From the NCBI GenBank assembly GCA_037042915.1, contig CM073193.1:7502001-7566000 (forward strand): DNA of 64,000 nt, in the 5' to 3' direction. The position numbers were made by a program, and so were the translations under genes. The stretch comes from Auricularia sp. M13 (Eukaryota > Basidiomycota > Agaricomycetes > Auriculariales > Auriculariaceae). Shown here one piece after another: positions 10,836 to 20,561 of this stretch. Every line of letters begins with the position of its first letter. The first letter of the stretch is position 1. The notes under the pieces are model-generated. The model was not told the DNA's origin. It saw only the letters and a list, made by a program, of their open reading frames with translations, and did no database searches.

Positions 10836-12994
10836 CGTCGCGCGAAGGGAAGCGGCGAACTGTTCCGAAGTAAAAACGGGTCGGAAGTTCTGCGGGTTTG
10901 CGCTGGCGTAGCCACCATCCCCCCTTTTGAGATAGACGTCGTGGCGGCGAGTGAGAGCATCGGGTTTGCCGCCGAGTCGACCGGGTCGAAAGCGAATGAG
11001 GAGGTTGAAGGTAGAAAGGTACTCGGACCAGCGAGCTTGCCGACGAGTGAGCATCTTCGTGGTAGAGAAATACTCGAGGTTCTTGTGGTCCGTGACGATG
11101 TCTATTGGGGTCTCGGCCCCTTCGAGGTAGTGTCGCCATAGTTCGAACGCCTCGAATATCGCGAGTAGCTCCTTGTCGTGCGTGTCGTAGTTGAGCTCGG
11201 TGGGAGTGAGCGTGCGCGAATGGAAAGGACGGGGTGAACAGAGCCGTCCGGGAGGACGTGCGAGAAGATCGCCGCGATCGCGTAGTCGGAAGCGTCAGTC
11301 TCGACGACGCGAGGGAGAGCGGGATCGAAGTGGTGAAGGACGGGAGCGCAAGTGAACGCCTTCTTGAGCTCGTTGAACGCAGCGAGGCATTGCGGAGTGA
11401 AGTTCCACGTTGCGGTCTTTCGAGTGAGACGAGTGAGCGGGACGACGATATCGGAGTAGTCGTAGATGAATCGTCGATAGAAGTTCGCGAAGCCGAGGAA
11501 CGACTGGATGTCGCGAACGTTGCGAGGAACGGGCCACTCGAGGAGGGTGGCAATCTTCTTCGGGTCCATGCTGATGCCCTCGGGGCTGATGATGTACCCG
11601 AGGTACTCGATGGTGTCAGCATGGAACTCGCACTTCTCGGGCTTACAGAAGAGGTCATTCTCCCGCAGCCGTCGAAGGACCTCTCGAACGTGTTCCTCAT
11701 GCTTCGAGGGATCGTCCGAGTAGATAAGGATGTCGTCGAGGTAGACGGTGACCGTGACGTCGAGGAGATCGGAGAAGATGTCGTTCATGAAGCGCTGGAA
11801 AGCGGCTGGAGCGTTCGTGAGACCGAAAGGCATGACGAGATACTCGTAGGTGCCGTAGCGCGTTCGAAAGGCAGTCTTCCACTCGTCGCCGGCCGCGATG
11901 CGAACGTTGCTGTATCCGACACGAAGATCGAGCTTGGTGAACTTCTTGGCGGTGCGAAGGCGGTCGAGCGTGGACGAGATGAGCGGAAGCGGGTACTTGT
12001 CCTTCCGAGTGATCTTGTTGAGCCCACGATAATCGACGCATAGGCGAAGAGAACCGTCGGCCTTCTTGACGAAGAGAACCGGGGCGCCACCTGGGGACGA
12101 CGAAGAGCGAATGTGTCCTTTGCTGAGGTTATCCTGAATGTACTCCCGAAGCGCGAGTTGCTCGGGCTCGGAGAGCGAGTAGATCGGACCGGATGGGAGA
12201 GGCTTGCCTTCTTCCATGTCGATCTTGAGATCGTACGGCCGATGTTCAGGGAGTCGATTCGAGGCCTCCTTTGAGAAGACGTCGAGGAACTCGTGATAAC
12301 ACTCGGGGATGCCTTCGCCGGTTTCCGAGGCCGGGTTGGCAGACGCAGAGCGAGCGGGCACCGATGGATCTCGAATGTAGATGGCCGAGACCATCGAGCC
12401 GCGAAGTCGACGAGAGGTGTCGAAGGCTGCGGCGCCGATGATCTTGATGTCGACGCGAGCAGCGGCCGCGCGAAGGGCGGTTTCGTCCATCGGCGGTTCG
12501 GGAGGCAGAGTACGTGGCGCGGGAGGAGGTGACGACGGAGTCGGAGGATCCGAGTCGAGCGAGAACCCAGGGACGAAGCCCGAGGGATCCGAGGGCGAGA
12601 CACGAGTGGGGAAAGAGATGCGGTGATGGAACCAGTCAATCCTAGGATTGTAGCGGGCCAACCAGCGGTATCCCAGCACTGCAGAGCAAGTCGGATCTAG
12701 AGTGGTGAGGAGGAAGTTGATGATCATCGAAGTTCCGCAAGGGAAGCGGACGGGAAGCGACACGTATTTGGAGATAACACCGCGATAGGAGCCGTCGAAG
12801 AGCCGAAGGCGTAGCGGTTGATCGAGAGACTTTTGAGGGAGTCGAAGACTCTCGGCGAACTGAGTATCGAGGAACTGATCTTCGGAGCCGGAGTTGACGA
12901 GTGTGCGAAAGGATGGGACAGCGTCGGAGGAAAGGACGACGATGAGAGCATCTTGATCGGTGAGCGCGGCAGCGTTCAACCGAGTGTAAGGCAT
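10836..12994 (-). pseudogene. pol 5' part: protease, reverse transcriptase, RNase H (frameshifted)
   Basis: Starts just after gag in the -1 frame relative to it. Protease: the usual D-S/T-G is LVNSGSEDQF, with Asn (AAC) where Asp (GAC) is expected. RT follows with SPGGAPVLFVKK, DYRGLN, AFRTRYGTYEYLVMPFGLTN and YLDDILIYSDD, so the catalytic YxDD is intact. RNase H begins [14 protein letters not shown] but the frame ends at 11102. The normal continuation ([20 protein letters not shown]) is in another frame from about 11228, showing a one-base loss near there. That frame continues to the inserted element at 10835. Confidence 0.9.
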
Positions 12995-13041
12995 CTTGGG
13001 CTTGACGCAGTTGGCCCTAGATGCCCGTGGGGAACTGCCCG

Positions 13042-13365
13042 TTAGTTTTTCGCTTCCGCCAGGGCAGAAGCGGCGGCGCCCGAGGGAGCGGGAGCCGGCG
13101 TCGAGGAAGTCGCGGGTTGAGCCTTAGCGGCGCGACCCTTCGACTCGCGATTGTGAGCGGCCTTGCGGCACTCGGACGCGGTGTGGCCGGCATGGCCACA
13201 GTAGAGGCAGAGGTTGTTATCGAGGCGACGGCGTCGTTCGGCGTCGTTGAGCTTGCCGTTCGAGTTGAGGTTCTTCGCGACGTCGTCCTTCGACTTGGTC
13301 GTGGTCTTCGAAGACGAGCGGGCCGAGGTCGAGGACTGACCCCTCGAGTTCGAGTGGTTGTTCGA

Positions 13366-13396
<31 letters not shown>

Positions 13397-14871
13397 GCGC
13401 GCGCGTTGGACTTGGTGTTCGATCGGGAGCCCGATTGAGGCGTCGCGGTCGAGGTGGTCTTCTGCGCTTTACGGGGTTTGTTCGCGTGCTCGAGAGCTTG
13501 CTCGTCCTTATCGATCCAGTAGTTGGCGTCGATGCTAAGAGCGAGCGCAGCGAGTGGCGTCAGAGAAGCCGGGCGTTGAGCTACTTGAGCAGCGAAGACA
13601 GATTTGATGCGGCGAGGGAGTCCGCGATAGAATTGCGAGGCGAGTGCAGCGTCGTCCCAGCCGAGCAGTTTGGCGTATTCGTCGAACTGGAGCTTGTAGC
13701 GGGCGACCTTGCCGTTGTCGGCCATTTGCAGTCGTCGAATCTTGACTTCGGCGCGTTCGCGTTCGTTCGTGACGCCGAAGGTGATCGTGAGTTCGTTCTT
13801 GAATTCGTTCCAGTCTTTGAGGAACTCGTAACCGGGAGGCGGATTCGGGACGAGAGGAACGTAGCCGCCCCACCATTCCTTCGCCCGACCCGAGAGATAG
13901 GTCGCGGTGAAGAGAATCTTCTCGCGGGACGTCTGGTACTTCCGAGGGTTGGCGAGGAAGTAGGTTTCGCAGTCGATGAGGAATCCGCGAAGTTTGTTGG
14001 CGTTTTTGCTGTCGAATTTGTCGGGTTTGGCGGCGTCGATGCGAGAGCCGCTGTCGCGGTCGACGAAGTAGACACGGGGGACGTTGTCGTGTTGATCGTG
14101 GAACTGTCGTTCGCGATCGACGTCCGAGTCGTAGCCGTCCGACGGAGGGTCGAAGGGAGGTCCCGGGGGACCAGGAGGATCGTTACCGCCACCACCGCCC
14201 CCACCGCCGCCACCTCCGGGAGGAGGGTTCGGAGGATGCGAGCCGTGCGAGTGGTGCAAGTGGTGCGAGTGGTGCGACGAGGGCGAGGGAGCACCTCGAT
14301 GTCCACCACCGCCACCGCCGCCTCCGCCGCCTCCGCCTCCACCGCCGCCACCTCCGCCGCCTCCTCCGCCACCCCCGCCGCCACGCCGGGGCGTGTTAGG
14401 GGTGCCGGATGGGAAGAAGCCGCGGAACGACGAGGAGTGCTGCGAGAAACGAGGAGTCGAGCGAGAGCCGGTGTACGGAACGGGCGCGAGAGGGTGTCGA
14501 GAGCCGAGCGAGTGAGTCGAGGGATGCGAAGGCGATCGCGTCGTGTGACTTGAGGGAGGGTAGGAACCGCTTGGGTCCGCACGTAGTGTGGACTGGGCCG
14601 GCGAGAAACGCGAGGTGTGAAGCGAGCCGGAGAGAGTGTGTTGCGAGATGATTTCGTCATCATCGTTCGGCGGTTGCGAGTGCCGAGATGATCCGAAGCG
14701 GCTAGTGCCCGACATCGAGACTGATGGCGAAGGCGTAGCCGGCTGAGGAGGTTGTTGGTCGCGAAGACGAGCCTGACGACGAGCTTCGCGAAGGATAGCG
14801 TCGGGGGAGTTGAGTAGAGGATGAGGTTCTTCCTGGTTTCTTCTGAGATTCTGTCGAGTCCCAAAGGCCAT
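13042..14871 (-). CDS. gag polyprotein with zinc knuckle and polyglycine tracts
   Basis: 609 codons. The N-terminal half is Ser/Pro/Arg rich and contains two long glycine runs (about 14290-14390 and 14190-14220). The retrotransposon Gag capsid region follows (ETYFLANPRKY, LSGRAKEWWGGYV, FKNELTITFG), then a basic Asn/Ser-rich stretch and a CCHC knuckle CLYCGHAGHTASEC near the end. It packages element RNA into particles. The stop comes in GCG AAA AAC TAA, and pol is open in the -1 frame across it. Start chosen at 14871, three bases past a hairpin. Confidence 0.9.
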
Positions 14872-14873
14872 AC

Positions 14874-14894
14874 AACTCGAGCGGAGCTCGAGTT
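14874..14894. other. Perfect 9-bp hairpin before gag start
   Basis: AACTCGAGC and GCTCGAGTT separated by a 3-nt loop, ending two bases before the gag ATG. Its outer four bases belong to the proposed primer-binding site. Confidence 0.7.
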
Positions 14895-14901
14895 ACGAAA
14901 T
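14891..14901 (-). other. Proposed self-primer binding site of the retrotransposon
   Basis: Two bases inside the 5' LTR the element's RNA reads AUUUCGUAACU, lacking the UGG start of a tRNA-type site. It is exactly complementary over 11 nt to AGUUACGAAAU, which lies 34 nt after TATAAAAG in the same LTR (15146-15156), where the transcript should begin. In Tf1-type elements the first 11 nt of the transcript fold back and prime at this position. Seen: complementarity and positions. Inferred: the function. Confidence 0.75.
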
Positions 14902-14903
14902 AC

Positions 14904-15627
14904 TGTTAAGCCTGCTGTGCCTTGGGGGTTTGGTTGCAAGGATAGTCGAACGTCCGGGCGCAGAGAACACTCGAACGAACAACTAGAGCCTTCGGTGCGT
15001 TATTGAGCACACCGGCTACGTCGAGTAGCACGACCGAAGGGACCGCGAGCAGCAGAGGACTCAGACGAGTAAGTCGGGCGAGGGAAGAACCCAGAGGCGA
15101 AGTCGAGAGAAAGAGATAGAGTGTGCGAGGGGCACGACTATGTCGATTTCGTAACTGGGGAGCTAGATACAAAGTCGAGGGTCTTTTATACCTGGGGAGG
15201 TGATCCGATGTACTCGGAGTGTATCCTAGAAACGAAGGAGAGGGGGCCTCAGATCAATAGAGATCGTCGTCATCGGCCGATAGGATGAGTAAGAGCGAGT
15301 GGGTAAGGTATCGGGGGATCGGACGAATGACGAGAGGCGAATGACTAAGACGAGTGGGGCGAACCGGATATGAACACTATCGATACAGTAGGGACAAGGC
15401 GAGTTAGGTGGATGTATGCGAGTAAGGGGAGAAGCTGGAGAAGTGAGGGAGAGGTCTAGAGGTAGAGGACGATGAGGAGAACATATCCCGAGCATATGAA
15501 CACGAGGGGAGATAAGCCGGGTATTCGGGAGCTTGACCGAGTTGACCGAGTTGGCCGAGTGACGTAGAATGACGCCGAGTGATGCCGAGAGCACGTGAGG
15601 TCCGCGGACCGGGGCATGGGCGTAACA
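14904..15627 (-). repeat. 5' LTR of the Ty3/gypsy element, with promoter
   Basis: 724 bp, TGTTA...TAACA; forward-strand copy of 6655-7378 except T15617. On the minus strand TATAAAAG (15190-15183) lies 34 nt before AGTTACG (15156), giving a predicted start that divides U3 (about 471 bp) from R-U5. GCCTT follows at 15628-15632. Confidence 0.95.
15183..15190 (-). promoter_or_regulatory. TATA box of the retrotransposon promoter
   Basis: TATAAAAG on the minus strand, 34 nt upstream of the predicted transcript start at 15156; duplicated in the other LTR. Confidence 0.7.
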
Positions 15628-15632
15628 GCCTT

Positions 15633-18377
15633 TGGAGATGATGGAGCGGCTCTCGGATTGCCTGCAGTGAGTTTGTACTGCCAATATGACGACTCCATAC
15701 TAATCTAGGTGTATGAGATCTGCTCGCACGACGGGCTGGTGGGCTTGGGACTGTTTCTATAACGAACGAGTCCTCCTTGTTCCCTGGATGCTCGGCTTGC
15801 AGGGTGACAATCCTATGCAGAGCGAGCTTTCGTCGCATATAGGGCTTAATGGCAAATGCTTTTGCCGAGCCTGTGGGGTACGAGACAAGGATAAAGCCCC
15901 CAGCGGTCAGTCCGAGGTCGAAGCGCGTGCCGCCGAGATCAAGCGGCTTGATGATTTCATGCGAGTACGTCTGAAGCTCTAAATCCCTTACCACAATTTG
16001 TGCTGAAATATGATCTGTAAGTGCCACGAACCGCGCTCGAAGGAGAAGATTCTTGCAGTTATGGAGGAGCAACTCAATACCGTGCTGAAGCACGCTGCTC
16101 CGTCCCGCCTGGACAAGATCGCCACTGAGACGGGCGTGAAGGACAAGTACTTCATGACCTTCTTCGCGAAATTGGAAGCTGCCTGCGCGGAGGCAAAGAG
16201 CAGCGGGGCGCCGGTGTTGGAAGCAATCAAGAAGTGCCACGAGAGTCTGCCTACGAACTTGTTCAATCCCGCGTACTCCATACCTGGTACGTGTCTTTAT
16301 TCACACTTGTGTGGTTCTCACTACACCTAGACCTCGACCCGTCGGTTGACACGCCGGTCGAGATACTGCATGTCGTCCTTCTGGGTTTCGTCAAATACTT
16401 CTGGCGCGACGCAGTTTCCCGGATGAATTCCCAGCAGAAAGAAGAGCTCAAGGCCCGTCTATCCAGTGTTGACGTCTCAGGCCTTCAGATCGACCGGATC
16501 CAGGCCAATACACTGGTTCAATACGCAGGTTCACTCGTCGGTCGTGATTTTCGAATTATTTTGCAGGTCGCGCCCTCGGTACTCGAGAATATGGTCAGCC
16601 CGCAGTCATATCAGGCGTGGCTAGCTCTCTGTGATCTTGCGGCATTCATCTTTCAGCCGGTCATCCTCGACATTGAGATCTACATTGTGAGTGTTTCAAG
16701 GTCGCGCTTCGCATACTCACCTATCACAGCCTCAACTTGAGCGAGCAATAGACCGATTTCTCGAGAAAACTGCTCTCTGGAACGTCCAGTGGTTCAATAA
16801 GCCGAAGTTCCACATTATCCTCCACCTCCCACGCCATATTCGACAGTTTGGTCCCGCACCACTGAACGCGACGGAGACATTTGAGTCCTTCAACCATGTC
16901 ATTCGTCTGCGGAGCATTCACTCCAATTGACATGCTCCGAGCATGGACATTGCACATGCATTCAGTCACTTACACGCGGTGCGCCATCTCATCAGCGGAG
17001 GCTGGATCCCAGAGTCAGAAGAACTCGATTCGCCACTCCGTCAGGCTGGCCCCCGGGTTCTTGCGTTGTGCAAGGACAAAACATTCCTGTCTTTCATGGG
17101 AATGGATGGGCTTTTTCGTCAGGAGACCATCAGTGCGTACATATGTGTTCACATTGGTTTCACTAACTCCCACCTCAGAAGCCCGTATTTTGCGCTCCGC
17201 TGCGAGTACCACACGGGACACAAGCGAGGCTGCTAAATGTGGGGCACCTTCGCCACCGCGGCCCTCTTCGACCGTTTACCAACCTTGCGGATCATTCAGT
17301 CTGGTCAACGGCGATGTTCTTAAGCCGCAGACACTTATTCTCTACGGCGAACACTCATACCCGCGTCTTGGTCGTGTGACGAACCTGCTCTCCGAGGTCG
17401 GTTCAATCTCAATGCTCTGGGCAGTCGTCGCGCCATGTGAGACGGTGGACCGTCATCCGCAGTATCAAATGCCGCGCCTTCTCTGCAGTTCTCAAGATCG
17501 GTGTCATACCATTAATTCTTTGGTGACAATATTCTCGCTGTTCACCTGGTTAGTGTTTGCTGATTGATTTCTGAAGGAGATTCTGGGTACCGCCAATTCA
17601 TTTCACGACTGCGTCACGCATGGATGCTCGATGTCCCGCACTCGCAGCGTCAGGCAAGAAGGCTTTTTGACGACCCTTACGGACCATGAAATCACCCACA
17701 ACACCCAGCCGCAGGACCGTATCCTAAACCTCGCACAGCTACGCAATTCGGCGATACTCGATGCTTTTCGGGCGTCTCAAGCTGTTGCGGATGCAGCTGC
17801 CAACCGGAGACGTGTTATCGAGCAGGCTGTGGATGTTAAGGCGCATCTTGAACGCGAGCAATTACGGGAAAAGGTCAGGAAGGAGGAGGACAAGATTCGG
17901 CGCGAGACGGACAGGTCTCGCAAGGCTGCCGAGAAGGCACGGAAGTCGGACGAGCGCGCGCGCAAAGCTGCCGAGCAGACATTGCGGCCACCAGGCCGCA
18001 AGCGTGCCCGTCACGATCCGGAGACAGCTAGCTCGAGTACTGTGGCGGGGCCGTCGCAGCCAACGTCCGGCACGAAGCGTCCGCGGCTAGCCGATGTGGG
18101 CGACAATGCTCAGACTCAGAGCGCACACCAACCACAGCAGCTGTTGTCCGGCGCTGTTTCGACCGCGAATCTTGACTCTAATCGAACCCACTCTCATCCA
18201 TTGCCTCATTCCATTTTCCCGCCATTCCGCATTGTGCCATCTCACATCCCTTTACCACCGAACCCTGACCATCCCCCTTCGCAGTCCAATCATACTGGTG
18301 GACAGCTATCTCACCAGGATGCTAGTATAGCCCATCGGTTCGCTCATCACCCAGATAATCGCCAAGGTGGTCCATGA
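15633..18377 (+). pseudogene. Transposase-like gene, 3' part
   Basis: Resumes the interrupted frame (LEMMERLSDCL). Exons then encode YNERVLLVPWMLGLQGDNPM followed by SELSSHIGLNGKCFCRACGV (Cys pairs), RSKEKILAVMEEQLNTVLKH, PSVDTPVEILHVVLLGFVKY, an intron at about 16688-16731, and KPKFHIILHLPRHIRQFGPA with TETFESFNHVIRLRSIHSN. Near 17600 comes FHDCVTHGCS, and the C-terminus is a Lys/Arg/Glu-rich probable coiled coil (17800-18000) with basic GRKRARHD. The D/E and H residues in DNPMQSE, TPVEILH and ETFESFNH are candidates for an RNase H-like catalytic core; I cannot assign them firmly. Confidence 0.55.
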
Positions 18378-19025
18378 AGTGTTGTAGACAGTCTGATGTG
18401 TCATATAAAACAGCGAGACAGGATGGTTGCAACTCGGGCATGCTATTGCATGAAGTTTGGCATTCAAAAATGAGGTCCTCTGATTATAATGCACAATTTA
18501 CCTTCAGTGGTTTGGCTCGTTCAAGTAAGCAGAGCTTGGGAACAGAGTATTGGTGTTGAGCGGCATCGGCATGCCCAACCTCCGGAGGCAATAATTCAAA
18601 ATTCCCATAGAGATAGCCAGTGTTCCGCTCGTCAGGGTACCGGGCATGTACAAAGCGACCAGCAGTTAGAGACTACTGGTGATGTTGGCTGCTCTTAGCC
18701 AGGTCGGCCCCGCCAAGTTCAGCGATGGCATCGCGCCGTTGACTTCGCCTGGCAGATGTCAGCAACACACGTTTAAACATAATCTTCGAGATAAGCTAAA
18801 GAATTGAACAACTCAATCTGGATTTATCTCAGTCCTTTGAAGCACAAAACCAGCCTTCAGGCGAATGAGATCAATGCAATTGCGGCACTCTGCGGGCTCA
18901 AAAACGGAGTTGCAATTGAAAGCGCACGTGACAAGCCTTTGACGAAACAATGACCAAACAACGGACTTTGCCTTTTGACCGTTTAAAAGCCCTGCGCTGC
19001 TGCACGATGGCACCACAGTCCCCCG
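18378..19025. other. Spacer between the two transposon genes
   Basis: No coding or repeat structure recognised; AT-richer than the neighbouring exons. Confidence 0.4.
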
Positions 19026-20561
19026 ATGTCGTTCCTTACGAGCTCCGATAGCTCCTACGAACATGGACAGGACGTCCACCACCGCGCAACGGCCCCAGAT
19101 TCTCGTTATCATCCCTACGCTCACGCGCAGCGCCATCGTGAACCTGGTGCGTTTTGTCGAGCGCTCGAGGTCTGACGTCTACTAATATAGCCATAGAGTC
19201 TATGCCTGCGCCTGCGGCAGGCTTGCGCTTTCACACGCCTGGACCAAGGCGCAGCAGCGGCAGCATGAGCATGCAGTCTGCCCATTGGTCGTCACCCGAG
19301 TTCGACGAGCAGCAGCATCAGCAGGAGACACACCGTTCGGGAAGACCGTACCATGGCCCTGCAGACCCTACCGTATCGCCTGTAGAGGTCGAGGGTCTCG
19401 CAGGTCGGCTCCAGCTTGACGATGCCGCTCGCGCAGCGCTACACAACTTCAATGAGGTATGTTACATTTACAGATTATCTAGAGACATGCTCTAATTTAT
19501 TTTATAGCTGACAGCGCCAGCCCAGCTTCTCGCCATTTTTGCGCAGGTCCTCGGCCTCCGTCAGGGTCAGGTCGCTATCGCAGAGCATGTCGCGCAGCAC
19601 AGCGGCAAGCTCGACCAACTGCAGAAGCTTCATGTGGAGACTTTCAGGCCCACGGACCAATCAATCGTACGCCGTCTGACATTCATGGTGCCTCAGTTTG
19701 GTAGCTAATATCATTTTCTCAGAAGCACATGCGTCGCATGACGCGGCACTTTCTCATTCAGCCGCTGCAGAATTATCTACAGCTGCACGGTGCCACACAG
19801 GTAGGTAAAATTCCGCTTAGTATGCCGCTCACCGATTCTTCAGAATTATTACATGCGCAAGCCTGCGACCTTTCGTATTCCAACGTACGCGACCGACAGT
19901 GGCGTACGCGACGTCGTGGATCCGCTCCTTCTCAAGTTCGGTGGACAGGCGCGGTCCAATTACCGCAAGGCTGTATGCTCATCTACTTTGTCTGCGCACG
20001 CCCCAGCTTACCTTTTTTTTCAGATATGGAAGTTTGTCGCTCAAGGCGCCGCGCTCGACGTTTGGGCAGACTTCATCATGCGCCATTACCATTTCCATGG
20101 CTCGAAGAGAGTCCCGGAGGCCAGCACCATGATTAAGGCTCGCATCGCGCTCATGGTAAGCAGACAAACAATCTGCCCAGCGCTGCGCTGACTGGCCCGC
20201 AAGCGTCAAGTCGCGCTACCACTCGTTGCTCTCCCAACGACGAAGGGCCAGAACACTTCGTTCTGGGATAAAATGCGCGCAAAGCTCGTTGAGCTATACC
20301 AGCAGAACGGTCAGGACCTCAAGGATGCACGTTGGACAAAGTGAGTACATGGTCAGTGCATCGGGCAGCACTAACACGTCTCATAGATGGGCGGACAGCA
20401 TCATTGCTGCAGACACGGCCGCTCACACTGCAGAGCGCGTTGTACTTCCGGAGGACGATGACGGCCTTGGGGGCAACAATTCGGGTGGAGACGGTTCGCA
20501 GGATGACGCTGCAGCGGGAGACGAGGATGCATCGGGACTCGATCCGGATGACGACGTTTAG
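19026..20561 (+). CDS. Second gene of the DNA transposon, unknown function, about 400 aa, 8 exons
   Basis: Spliced by eye: 19026-19146, 19191-19456, 19508-19676, 19723-19800, 19844-19972, 20024-20155, 20204-20340, 20387-20561, all with GT-AG ends; total length is one base off a multiple of three, so one edge is wrong. The N-terminus is His/Ser/Pro rich (MSFLTSSDSSYEHGQ), the middle is predicted helical (LTAPAQLLAIFAQVLGLRQG; KLDQLQKLHVETFRP), and a C-terminal half includes KFVAQGAALDVWADFI and FWDKMRAKLVELYQ before an acidic Asp/Gly tail. No known catalytic motif is visible. Neighbourhood makes it a likely accessory protein for transposition. Confidence 0.55.

Larger units (their letters stand above)
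6655..15627 (-). mobile_element. Ty3/gypsy chromodomain LTR retrotransposon (Tf1/sushi-like), 8973 bp
   Basis: Complete LTR element in minus orientation: 724-bp LTRs at 6655-7378 and 14904-15627, both beginning TGTTA and ending TAACA, flanked by GCCTT at 6650-6654 and 15628-15632. Order on the minus strand: 5' LTR, primer-binding region, gag, protease-RT-RNase H, integrase with chromodomain, an extra gene on the opposite strand, polypurine tract, 3' LTR. I found a single difference between the LTRs (C at 7368, T at 15617), so the insertion is young. It is nevertheless defective: a frameshift in RNase H, a protease catalytic Asp replaced by Asn, and a 381-bp element inserted between RNase H and integrase. 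Confidence 0.95.
4449..20561 (+). mobile_element. Large two-gene DNA transposon of a basidiomycete family, split by a retrotransposon
   Basis: Two plus-strand multi-intron genes, a transposase-like protein (4449-18377) and an unknown companion (19026-20561), form one mobile unit. The element is interrupted by the LTR retrotransposon at 6655-15627; the flanking halves of the transposase gene join in frame across the GCCTT duplication. I could not find terminal inverted repeats, so the ends are minimal estimates. Copies of TGTGAGCGG lie outside the genes on both sides (4069; 20706, 20760 inverted, 20797), which could be subterminal repeats. The protein resembles a transposase-like family I associate with agaricomycete genomes; whether it is CACTA/Tnp2-like or KDZ-like I cannot decide from sequence alone. 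Confidence 0.6.

Noticed and set aside
13021-14553. 510-codon plus-strand frame opposite gag
   Set aside because: Mirror frame of gag, with Val/Arg/Gly-rich composition and no domain; kept as a shadow.
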